Assembly: GCA_949293165.1 (NCBI GenBank)
Contig: CASFCW010000001.1
Location: forward strand, 1 to 64,000
Source: an uncultured bacterium
Lineage (GTDB): Bacteria > Bacillota > Clostridia > Oscillospirales > Oscillospiraceae
Direction of reading: 5' to 3'
Length of the DNA: 64,000 bases
Each line of letters begins with the position of its first letter. Positions within the stretch are counted from its first letter, which is position 1. Below, one piece after another: positions 15,966 to 24,047 of the stretch. The position numbers and the translations under genes were made by a program. The notes beneath the pieces are model-generated. The model saw only the letters and a program-made list of their open reading frames with translations, was not told where the DNA came from and ran no database searches.

Positions 15966-16543
15966 AAAACAGAGTGATTACCATCAGCCGGGAATTCGGC
16001 AGCGGCGGCCGCACCATCGGCAAGGAGGTGGCCCGCCAGCTGGGCATCCCCTGCTACGACCAGGAGCTGCTGGAAAAGCTGGCGGAGGAGAGCGGGTTTA
16101 CCCGGGACTACCTGCGGGAGCAGGGGGAGTACGCGGGGGAGAAGGGGCTGTTCGGCCTGTCCCTGGCCCAGCGCACCTACGGCCTGACCAACCAGGATCA
16201 GATCTGGAAGATCCAGTATGATTTGATCTGCCGCCTGGCGGATGAGGGGCCCTGCGTCATTGTGGGACGCTGCGCCGACTACATCCTCCGGGAACGGGCA
16301 GACTGCCTGCGGGTGTTCATCCACGCCAGCCTGGAAAAGCGGGCTGAGCGGATCGTCCGGGAGTACGGGGAGCGGCCGGAATCCCCGGAGCAGCGCCTGC
16401 GGGACAAGGACAAGCGCCGGGCCGCCTACTACCGCTTCTACACGGATATGAAGTGGGACCAGGCCCAGAATTACCACATCGCCCTGGACAGCGGCGCGCT
16501 GGGGCTGGACCGCTGTGTGGATCTGATTAAGCAGCTGTATTGA
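15962..16543 (+). CDS. Cytidylate-kinase-like P-loop protein
   Basis: A 193-residue protein of the cytidylate-kinase-like family, seen from ITISREFGSGGRTIGKEVARQLG (Walker A variant SGGRTIG, residues about 14-20), CYDQELLEKLAEESG, VIVGRCADYIL and RRAAYYRFYTDMKW. It is shorter than Cmk and lacks the standard GPxGxGKST loop, so the substrate is uncertain. It starts inside the stop of the MATE gene (ATGA overlap) and should be under the same MarR control, which is odd for a nucleotide kinase. It may act on a ligand or antibiotic, but this is speculative. Confidence 0.8.
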   Translation: MKNRVITISREFGSGGRTIGKEVARQLGIPCYDQELLEKLAEESGFTRDYLREQGEYAGEKGLFGLSLAQRTYGLTNQDQIWKIQYDLICRLADEGPCVIVGRCADYILRERADCLRVFIHASLEKRAERIVREYGERPESPEQRLRDKDKRRAAYYRFYTDMKWDQAQNYHIALDSGALGLDRCVDLIKQLY

Positions 16544-16556
16544 GCCCGGAATCGAA

Positions 16557-16588
16557 AAGGGACCTGAGGCATTCCTCAGGTCCCTTTT
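16557..16588. terminator. Terminator shared by the kinase gene and ileS
   Basis: A 13-bp stem AAGGGACCTGAGG / CCTCAGGTCCCTT with loop CATT, then TTTGTTG on the plus strand and AAAAGG-derived T on the minus strand. It lies between convergent genes. Confidence 0.88.
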
Positions 16589-16610
16589 GTTGTCACTCAG
16601 TGAGCTGCCC

Positions 16611-19370
16611 TTACAGCTCGATGGCGGCCACAACCTTGGCGCACCGGGGGCAGAGGGCGGGGTGGTCGGCGTTGGAGCCCACCTTGACGTGGTGCTTCCA
16701 GCAGCGCTCGCACTTGTCGCCCTTGGCGGGGGAGACCTCCACCTTTAGCTCACCGCCCACCTCCACGGCGGCCTGGGAGACGATGAGCAGGTCGGCCAGG
16801 TAGCCGGCGTCCATCTCCGCCAGGAAGGCGTCCTCAGCAGGCACGGTGAGGGTGACGGCGGCCTCCAGGCTCTTGCCGATCTTCTTCTCGTTCCGGGCGG
16901 CCTCCAGGGCGCCGTTGACGGCGGTGCGCACCTGGATGACCTTCTCCCACTTGGCCATCTCCTCATCGGACAGGGCGTACTGGGCAAAGGGCTTGTTCAT
17001 CTCGTTGAGCACCACGTTCCGGCTGTCGTCCTCCGCCCGGTGGGGCATGGCCAGCCAGATCTCGTCGCAGGTGAAGGCCAGGATGGGGGCGAACAGCTTG
17101 GTGATGGTGTCCAGGATCAGCCACAGGGCGGTCTGGGCGGAGCGGCGCTCCAGGCCGTTTTTATCCTCGCAGTACAGGCGGTCCTTAATGATGTCCAGAT
17201 AGAAGGAGCTCAGCTCCACCACGCAGAAGTCGTTGATGGCGTGGGACACCACATGGAACTCGTAGTTGTCGTAGGCGGCAAAGCACTTTTCCGTCAGCTC
17301 GTTGAGCTTGCTCACCGCCCACTTGTCCAGCTCCAGCATATCCTGGGGCTCCACCAGCTGGTTGGGGTCAAAGCCGTCCAGGTTGCCCAGGCAGTACCGG
17401 GCGGTGTTGCGGAACTTCAGGTAGTTCTGGGACAGCTGCTTGAAGATGTTGTCGGAGCAGCGCACGTCCACATGGTAGTCGGCGGAGCCGGCCCACAGGC
17501 GCAGCAGGTCGGCGCCGTACTTCTTAAAGATGTCGGCGGGGTCCACACCGTTGCCCAGGGACTTGTGCATGGCCCGGCCCTCGCCGTCCACCGTCCAGCC
17601 GTGGGTCAGGCACTCCTGGAAGGGAGCCCCCTTCCCCAGGGCGCCCACAGCGGTGAGCAGGGAGGACTGGAACCAGCCGCGGTACTGGTCCAGGCCCTCC
17701 AGATACATGGTGGCGGGCCAGAAGCCCTGGTCCTTCTGCATGGAGGCGTAGTGGGTGGAGCCGGAGTCGAACCAGCCGTCCAGGGTGTCCTCCTCCTTGG
17801 TAAAGCCGTGGCTCTGGCCGCAGTGGGGGCACTTGAAGTCCTTGGGCAGGATGTCGGCAGCCTCCAGCTCATACCAGGCGTTGGAGCCCTTCTCCCCAAA
17901 CAGCTTGCTGACGGCGGCGATGGTCTCGTCGGTGCAGATGGGCTTGCCGCAGTCGGAGCAGTAAAACACGGGGATGGGCAGGCCCCACCGGCGCTGACGG
18001 GAGATGCACCAGTCAGCCCGCTCCCGGATCATGGAGATCATCCGGTCCTTGCCCCAGGCGGGCACCCAGCGCACATTGTCGGTGGCGGCCACCGCCGCGT
18101 CCTTGAAGGCGTCCACGGAGCAGAACCACTGGGGGGTGGCCCGGAAAATGATGGGGTTTTTGCACCGCCAGCAGTGGGGGTAGGAGTGGACGATCTCCTC
18201 GCTGGCAAAGAGGGCGCCGCTCTCCTTCATGTCCGCCAGGATGACGGGGTTGGACTCCTCGGTTTTCAGCCCGGCGTACTTGCCGGCGTAGTCGGTGTGG
18301 CGGCCCCGGTCGTCCACAGGCACCACCATCTCCATGCCGTAGCGGCGGCAGGTCTGATAGTCGTCGGCGCCGAAGCCGGGGGCGGTGTGGACGCAGCCGG
18401 TACCGGACTCCATGGTGACGTAGTCGGCCAGCAGCAGGCGGGAGGTCTTGTCCAGGAAGGGGTGGTGGGCCAGCATGTTCTCGAAGAAGGAGCCGGGATG
18501 GGTCTCCACGATCTCATATTCCTCGATGCCGCCTACCTTCATGACCTTCTCCACCAGGGCCTCAGCCATGATGTAGCAGCTGTCCCCCGCCTTGACGATG
18601 GCGTAGCTCTCGCTGGGATGGAGGGAGATACCCAGGTTGCCGGGCAGGGTCCAGATGGTGGTGGTCCAGATGACGAAGTACAGCTTGCTGTGGTCATAGC
18701 CGGGCAGCTTGCCCAGGTCGTCAGCCATGGGGAACTTCACATATACAGTGGTACAGGGGTCGTCCTGATACTCGATCTCCGCCTCAGCCAGGGCGGTCTC
18801 GTCCTTGGGGCACCAGTACACGGGCTTGAGGCCCTTGTAGATATAGCCCTTCTTGTACATCTCCCCAAAGACCTTCACCTCCTCGGCCTCAAAGCCGGGG
18901 TCCATGGTCTTGTAGGGGTGCTCCCAGTCGCCGATCACGCCGATGCGCTTGAAGCCCTCCATCTGGATGTCGATATACTTCTGGGCGTAGTTGTGGCAGG
19001 CGGTGCGGAACTCCGGCACGGACATCTGCTTGCGGTTGAGCTTCTGCTCCTTGATGATGGCGCTCTCAATGGGCATGCCGTGGTTGTCCCAGCCGGGGAT
19101 GTAGGGGGTGTAGTAGCCCCGCATGGCGTACATCCGGGTGATGAAGTCCTTCAGGGACTTGTTCAGGGCGTGGCCCATGTGCAGGTTGCCGTTGGAGAAG
19201 GGGGGGCCGTCGTGGAGGGAGAAGCGGGGCTTGCCCTCGTTCTTCTTCAGCAGCTCATTGTACAGGTCCAGCTTTTCCCAGTTCTCCAGCATACCGGGCT
19301 CCCGGGCGGGCAGGCCGGCCCGCATGGGGAATTCGGTCTTGGGGAGATTGATGGTCTTGTTGTAGTCCAT
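16611..19370 (-). CDS. ileS: Isoleucyl-tRNA synthetase
   Basis: A 919-residue class I synthetase that charges tRNA-Ile and edits valine. It has the HIGH-type motif GNLHMGHALNKSLKDF (about residue 58), a CP1 editing domain (TTTIWTLPGNLGISLHP with the usual threonines), a WCISRQRRWG segment, and the C-terminal zinc-finger CERCWKHH...CPRC. The second signature, usually KMSKS, reads AMHKS (residues 600-604), which removes its first lysine and first serine; the second lysine and SLGN remain. It is expressed behind a T-box leader with an Ile (ATC) specifier and has its own promoter. Confidence 0.97.
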   Translation of the reverse strand: MDYNKTINLPKTEFPMRAGLPAREPGMLENWEKLDLYNELLKKNEGKPRFSLHDGPPFSNGNLHMGHALNKSLKDFITRMYAMRGYYTPYIPGWDNHGMPIESAIIKEQKLNRKQMSVPEFRTACHNYAQKYIDIQMEGFKRIGVIGDWEHPYKTMDPGFEAEEVKVFGEMYKKGYIYKGLKPVYWCPKDETALAEAEIEYQDDPCTTVYVKFPMADDLGKLPGYDHSKLYFVIWTTTIWTLPGNLGISLHPSESYAIVKAGDSCYIMAEALVEKVMKVGGIEEYEIVETHPGSFFENMLAHHPFLDKTSRLLLADYVTMESGTGCVHTAPGFGADDYQTCRRYGMEMVVPVDDRGRHTDYAGKYAGLKTEESNPVILADMKESGALFASEEIVHSYPHCWRCKNPIIFRATPQWFCSVDAFKDAAVAATDNVRWVPAWGKDRMISMIRERADWCISRQRRWGLPIPVFYCSDCGKPICTDETIAAVSKLFGEKGSNAWYELEAADILPKDFKCPHCGQSHGFTKEEDTLDGWFDSGSTHYASMQKDQGFWPATMYLEGLDQYRGWFQSSLLTAVGALGKGAPFQECLTHGWTVDGEGRAMHKSLGNGVDPADIFKKYGADLLRLWAGSADYHVDVRCSDNIFKQLSQNYLKFRNTARYCLGNLDGFDPNQLVEPQDMLELDKWAVSKLNELTEKCFAAYDNYEFHVVSHAINDFCVVELSSFYLDIIKDRLYCEDKNGLERRSAQTALWLILDTITKLFAPILAFTCDEIWLAMPHRAEDDSRNVVLNEMNKPFAQYALSDEEMAKWEKVIQVRTAVNGALEAARNEKKIGKSLEAAVTLTVPAEDAFLAEMDAGYLADLLIVSQAAVEVGGELKVEVSPAKGDKCERCWKHHVKVGSNADHPALCPRCAKVVAAIEL

Positions 19371-19454
19371 GTCTCATGTTCCTCCGTCTATTTGAAACTT
19401 TTATTGATCCGCGAAGCTGTGGGGAGGGTGGGGCGCTTTCTTCCCGTTCAGGAA

Positions 19455-19705
19455 CAAAAAACGCCCTTGTCTCGGCAAAGAGACAAAGGCGTAACCTCTG
19501 CGGTACCACTCTTCTTGCCGGACAGATGTCCGGCCACTCAAGGCAGGCCCGGTAACGGGGGCGTCCGGAGGGGCCTACTGCGATTCAGCCCTCTGCTCCA
19601 AGGTGATTTTCCCCGTCCCCTCCCGTCCGCCTTGCACCAAACGGCGGCTCTCTGCGCGTATCGGGGGTGGGTACTCTTCCTTTTCCACGCAATTGAACGA
19701 TTTGC
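19455..19705 (-). ncRNA. T-box leader of ileS
   Basis: A tRNA-Ile-sensing riboswitch of about 250 nt. The leader begins with a GAAGAGTA (stem I) motif and has AGAGAG and GGTG apical elements. The specifier loop GAAAATCACC carries the codon ATC (complement of 19605-19607). The T-box core AGTGGTACCGC (within 19496-19513) follows. The alternative terminator is a 13-bp stem at 19461-19492 followed by T6. Uncharged tRNA-Ile should favour the antiterminator and switch ileS on. Confidence 0.93.
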
Positions 19706-19711
19706 CCTAGT

Positions 19712-19740
19712 ATTCTATCCGGTTTCTCACACCATGTCAA
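19712..19740 (-). promoter_or_regulatory. Promoter of the ileS T-box transcript
   Basis: On the minus strand a consensus TTGACA (19735-19740), a 17-nt spacer and TAGAAT (19712-19717). Confidence 0.85.
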
Positions 19741-19801
19741 TAGACAATCCCCCTTCCGCCTGGAAATTTCGGGCTTTTCCCGGGGAATCCCCCCGCAGGC
19801 C

Positions 19802-19830
19802 TTGTCCCCGGAACAAAAAAATGATAAAAT
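19802..19830 (+). promoter_or_regulatory. Candidate promoter of the miaB-mutS-mutL run
   Basis: TTGTCC (19802-19807), a 17-nt spacer and TAAAAT (19825-19830). A second TAAAAT lies 12 bases further. It is the only AT-rich promoter-like stretch before miaB. Confidence 0.55.
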
Positions 19831-19903
19831 GCTATGATAAAATTCTGCCGGAATCCATGGGCGCGCGGCCCGCCGCAGCCCGTCCGGCAATTCGGAGGAA
19901 CAC

Positions 19904-21334
19904 ATGGAACGAACCACCACAACCATCCCCCAGGAGGAGATCAGCCGCCAGCTGGGCTTCTGCCGGGAGATTGCCGCCCTGAACGCCGCCCGGCCCCAGG
20001 CCCCCCTGGCCTTTGTGGACACCTACGGCTGCCAGCAGAACGAGGCCGATTCCGAGCGCATCCGGGGCTATCTCCGCCAGATGGGCTACGGCTTTACCCA
20101 GGACGAGGAGCAGGCCCAGATCATCGTGCTCAACACCTGCGCCATCCGGGAGCACGCCGAGCAGCGGGTGCTGGGCAACCTGGGCGCCCTGGTCCACGTC
20201 AAGCGCCGCCACCCCGACCAGATCATCTGCCTGTGCGGCTGTATGGCCCAGGAGCCCCATGTGGCTGAAAAGGTGCGCCAGTCCTTCCGCCATGTAGACT
20301 TGGTTTTCGGCCCCCATGTGCTGTGGAAGTTCCCGGAATTTATCCACACCCTGCTCACCGCCCGGGGCCGGATCTTCCAGATCCCCGACGAGGCCGGCTC
20401 CATCGCCGAGGGCATTCCCGTGGTGCGTCAGGACGCGGTGAAGGCCTGGGTGTCCATCATGTACGGCTGCAACAACTTTTGCTCCTACTGTATTGTCCCC
20501 TATGTCCGGGGCCGGGAGCGGTCCCGTAAGCCGGAGGACATCCTCCGGGAGGTGCGGGAGCTGGTGGAGCAGGGGTACAGGGATATCACCCTGCTGGGCC
20601 AGAACGTCAACTCCTACGGCAAGGACCTGGAGCAGGCCATGGATTTTGCCGACCTGCTGCGGGCCATTAACGCCATCCCCGGGGATTTTCTCATCCGGTT
20701 CATGACCTCCCACCCCAAGGACGCCACCCAGAAGCTGTTTGAGACCATGGCCCGGTGCGAAAAGGTGGCTCCGGTGCTCCACCTGCCCTTCCAGGCGGGG
20801 AATGACCGGGTGTTGAAGGTGATGAACCGCCGCCACACCCGGGAGCAGTATCTGGAGAAGATCCGCAGCCTGAAGGCCCTGATCCCCGATATTGTCCTGA
20901 CCTCCGATGTGATTGTGGGCTTCCCCGGGGAGACCACGGAGGAGTTTGAGGACACCCTGAAGGTGCTGGAGGAGGTGCGCTTCGACGCCCTGTTCACCTT
21001 CATCTACTCCCCCCGGGTGGGCACCCCCGCCGCGGAGATGGACGATCCCATGCCCCGGGAGGAGAAGCTGGCCAACTTCAACCGCCTGGTGGCCCTCCAG
21101 GACCAGATTTCTGAGGAAAAGCACGCCGCCTACATCGGCAAGACCGTGCGCTGCCTGGTGGACGGGGTAAGCGACGACCCCCGCTACCCCCTGACCGCCC
21201 GCACCCCCGGCAACCGCCTGGTGCGCCTCACCGGCGGCTCCCCCCAGGATGTGGGGCAGTTTATGGACGTGCGCATCACCGGGGCCAATAAGTGGTCCCT
21301 CTCCGGCGACCTGCTTTTCTTGGAAGAAAAGTAG
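19904..21334 (+). CDS. miaB: tRNA-2-methylthio-N6-dimethylallyladenosine synthase
   Basis: A radical-SAM enzyme that adds the methylthio group to i6A37 in tRNAs reading U-initial codons, downstream of MiaA. It has 476 residues: an N-terminal methylthiotransferase domain with cluster cysteines (DTYGCQQNEAD, LNTCAIRE, CLCGCMAQ), a radical-SAM core with CNNFCSYC (CxxxCxxC, about residue 190) and IVPYVRGRERSR, and a C-terminal TRAM domain. GGAGGA lies 6 bases before the ATG. The final codons FLEEK lie inside a hairpin that belongs to a 3' element shared with two other genes. Its partner miaA is at 26712. Confidence 0.96.
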   Translation: MERTTTTIPQEEISRQLGFCREIAALNAARPQAPLAFVDTYGCQQNEADSERIRGYLRQMGYGFTQDEEQAQIIVLNTCAIREHAEQRVLGNLGALVHVKRRHPDQIICLCGCMAQEPHVAEKVRQSFRHVDLVFGPHVLWKFPEFIHTLLTARGRIFQIPDEAGSIAEGIPVVRQDAVKAWVSIMYGCNNFCSYCIVPYVRGRERSRKPEDILREVRELVEQGYRDITLLGQNVNSYGKDLEQAMDFADLLRAINAIPGDFLIRFMTSHPKDATQKLFETMARCEKVAPVLHLPFQAGNDRVLKVMNRRHTREQYLEKIRSLKALIPDIVLTSDVIVGFPGETTEEFEDTLKVLEEVRFDALFTFIYSPRVGTPAAEMDDPMPREEKLANFNRLVALQDQISEEKHAAYIGKTVRCLVDGVSDDPRYPLTARTPGNRLVRLTGGSPQDVGQFMDVRITGANKWSLSGDLLFLEEK

Positions 21335-21366
21335 GCAAAAGAACGTTCCGCGAAACTGCGTTTCGC
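21314..21366 (+). repeat. 3'-end element, copy B (spans the miaB stop codon)
   Basis: CTTTTCTTGGAAGAAAAG (21314-21331) forms an 8-bp hairpin immediately before the TAG stop. GGCAAAAGAAC follows, then a second hairpin GCGAAAC-TGC-GTTTCGC (21350-21366). The order and the AAAGAAC core match copies A and C. The T-run is poor, so it is not a clear terminator. Confidence 0.65.
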
Positions 21367-21441
21367 TTCCTCACTTCTTTGTTTCCCATCCCACCAAAGG
21401 CCCCCCAGCGCGGGCGGCCCACACAGAAAGACGGTGACCCC

Positions 21442-24045
21442 ATGGCAGAAATGACCCCTATGATCAAGCAGTATCTGGAGATGAAGGAGCAGAATCCCGA
21501 CTCCATCCTGTTCTTCCGTCTGGGCGATTTTTATGAGATGTTTTTTGACGACGCCAAGCTGGCCTCCAAGGAGCTGGACCTGACCCTCACCACCCGGGAC
21601 CGGAACAAGCCTCCGGAGGAGCGCACCCCCATGTGCGGCGTACCCTACCACGCCTGCGAAAGCTACATCGCCCGCCTGATTGCCAAGGGGTACAAGGTCG
21701 CCATCTGCGAGCAGACGGAGGACCCGGCCACCGCCAAGGGGCTGGTAGACCGGGACATCATCCGGGTGATCAGCCCCGGCACCGTCATCTCCTCCTCCAT
21801 GCTGGAGGAGGGGCGCAACAACTTCCTTTCCGCCATCTATGCCGACTCGGCGGCGGTGGGCCTGTGCCTGTGCGACCTGTCCACCGGCGAGGTGTTCGCC
21901 ACCTCCTTCCCCGCCGGGGAGGAGGCCCTGTCCCACCTGGAAAACGAGCTGGGCCGGTTCCACCCCGCCGAGGCGGTGCTGTCCGACGGGGCCTACCACC
22001 AGCAGGGGCTGGTGCCCTTCCTCCGGGACAAGCTGGACTGCCTGTGCGAAAACGGGGGGGAGGCCCGGTTCCGCTTCCCCGCCGCGGAGGAGCTGGTAAA
22101 AAAACAGTTCCGCTCCGGCCTGGACTCCCTGCCGGAGGGGGATCAGGCGGCGGTACAGGCGGCGGGCGGCCTGCTGTCCTACCTGTATGAGACCCAGAAA
22201 ACCGACCTGGATCACATCGCCGTATTCACCTATTACACCGCCGGGCAGTTTATGGAGCTGGATCTCACTGCCCGGCAGACCCTGGAGCTGACGGAGACCC
22301 TCCGCTCCAAGGAGAAGAAGGGCTCCCTGCTGTGGGTGCTGGACCGCACCAAAACCGCCATGGGCAGCCGGCTGATGCGGGGCTGGATGGAGCGGCCCCT
22401 CCTGTCCCCGGTGCAGATCGGCCGGCGGCAGCAGGCGGTGGGCTGCCTGGTGGAGGATATCATCACCCGGGAGGAGCTGATCCTGGAGCTGAAGGAGGTC
22501 ACCGACCTGGAGCGGCTCATCGGCCGGGTGGTGTATGGCTCGGCGGGCGGCCGGGACCTGGTGGCCCTGGCCAATGGCCTGAGCCGCCTGCCCCGAATCC
22601 GCAGCCTGTTGGAGCCCTGCTCCTCCGCCCTGCTTCAAAGCCTCCGGGAGGCGCTGGACGACCTGCCCCAGGTGCGGGAGCTGCTGCTCTCCGCCCTGGT
22701 GGACGAGCCCCCCTTCTCCGTCCGGGAGGGCAAATTCATCCGCCCCGGCTATAGCCCGGAGGTGGACCAGCTGCGCCATGTAATCGACCACGGGGCGGAG
22801 CTGCTGGCCGACCTGGAAACCCGCACCAAGGAGCAGACCGGCATCAAGAACATGAAGGTCAGCTACAACAAGGTCTTTGGCTATTACATCGAGGTAGCCA
22901 AGTCCCAGATTGGCCTGGTGCCCCAGGACTGGGTGCGGAAACAGACCACCGTCAACGCCGAGCGGTATATTTCCCAGGAATTGAAGGAGCTGGAGCACAC
23001 CATCCTCTCCGCCCAGGACAAGGTGGTGGCGCTGGAATACCAGCTGTTCTGCCAGCTGAAGGACACCGTCTGCCAGCATGTGGCCCAGATCCAGGCCTCG
23101 GCGGCAGCGGCGGCCCAGGTGGATGTGCTCACCGCTCTGGCCGCGGTGGCCGCCGCCAACAACTACTGCATGCCCCAGGTGGATCACTCCGCCGTGCTGA
23201 ACATTGTGGAGGGCCGCCACCCGGTGGTGGAGCGGGTGCTGAAGGACGGGCTTTTCGTCCCCAACGACACCCACATGGATCAGGAGGACAACCTGTGCAC
23301 CGTCCTCACCGGCCCCAATATGGCGGGCAAATCCACCTACATGCGCCAGGTGGCCCTCATCGTCCTCATGGCCCAGATGGGCTCCTTCGTCCCCGCCCGC
23401 TCCGCCCACATCGGGGTGGTGGACCGGATCTTCACCCGCATCGGGGCCAGCGACGACCTGGCCTCCGGCCAGTCCACCTTCATGGTGGAGATGACTGAGG
23501 TGGCTACCCTGCTCAAGCACGCCACCCCCAGCTCCCTGCTGATTCTGGACGAGATCGGCCGGGGCACCTCCACCTACGACGGCATGGCCATCGCCCGGGC
23601 GGTGGTGGAATACTGCGCCGATAAAAAGCGCCTGGGCTGCAAGACCCTGTTCGCCACCCATTACCACGAGCTCACCGTGCTGGAGGGCCAGCTGGCCGGG
23701 GTAAAAAACTACAACATTGCCGCCAAGAAGAAGAAGGACGAGATTATTTTCCTGCGGAAAATTGTCCGGGGCGGGGCGGACCAGAGCTATGGCATCGAGG
23801 TGGCCAAGCTGGCCGGCGTCCCCGACCGGGTCATCCGCAGGGCCCGGGCCATCCTGGCCGACCTGGAGGCCCAGCAGCCCATCCAGGCCGCCGCCCCCGC
23901 CGCGCCCAGGGAGCAGGTCTCCCTCACCGACCTGGGGGGCCAGACTGTGCTCAGCAAGCTGCGGATGACCGATGTGAACATTCTCTCCCCCATTGAGGCC
24001 TTGAACCTGCTGGCGGAGCTGAAACGAGACTTACAGGAGAGCTGA
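21442..24045 (+). CDS. mutS: DNA mismatch repair ATPase MutS
   Basis: Recognises base mismatches and small loops and recruits MutL. The 867-residue protein has the mismatch-contacting FYEMF motif (residues about 33-37), connector, lever and clamp domains, and the ABC-type ATPase with Walker A GPNMAGKST (about 628-636), Walker B ILDEIGRGTST and FATHYHEL. I chose the ATG at 21442, after the weak GACGGTGA, because MAEMTPMIKQYLEMK is the standard N terminus. mutL follows after 2 bases. The missing partner MutH is expected: Firmicutes use MutL nicking. Confidence 0.97.
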   Translation: MAEMTPMIKQYLEMKEQNPDSILFFRLGDFYEMFFDDAKLASKELDLTLTTRDRNKPPEERTPMCGVPYHACESYIARLIAKGYKVAICEQTEDPATAKGLVDRDIIRVISPGTVISSSMLEEGRNNFLSAIYADSAAVGLCLCDLSTGEVFATSFPAGEEALSHLENELGRFHPAEAVLSDGAYHQQGLVPFLRDKLDCLCENGGEARFRFPAAEELVKKQFRSGLDSLPEGDQAAVQAAGGLLSYLYETQKTDLDHIAVFTYYTAGQFMELDLTARQTLELTETLRSKEKKGSLLWVLDRTKTAMGSRLMRGWMERPLLSPVQIGRRQQAVGCLVEDIITREELILELKEVTDLERLIGRVVYGSAGGRDLVALANGLSRLPRIRSLLEPCSSALLQSLREALDDLPQVRELLLSALVDEPPFSVREGKFIRPGYSPEVDQLRHVIDHGAELLADLETRTKEQTGIKNMKVSYNKVFGYYIEVAKSQIGLVPQDWVRKQTTVNAERYISQELKELEHTILSAQDKVVALEYQLFCQLKDTVCQHVAQIQASAAAAAQVDVLTALAAVAAANNYCMPQVDHSAVLNIVEGRHPVVERVLKDGLFVPNDTHMDQEDNLCTVLTGPNMAGKSTYMRQVALIVLMAQMGSFVPARSAHIGVVDRIFTRIGASDDLASGQSTFMVEMTEVATLLKHATPSSLLILDEIGRGTSTYDGMAIARAVVEYCADKKRLGCKTLFATHYHELTVLEGQLAGVKNYNIAAKKKKDEIIFLRKIVRGGADQSYGIEVAKLAGVPDRVIRRARAILADLEAQQPIQAAAPAAPREQVSLTDLGGQTVLSKLRMTDVNILSPIEALNLLAELKRDLQES

Positions 24046-24047
24046 CC

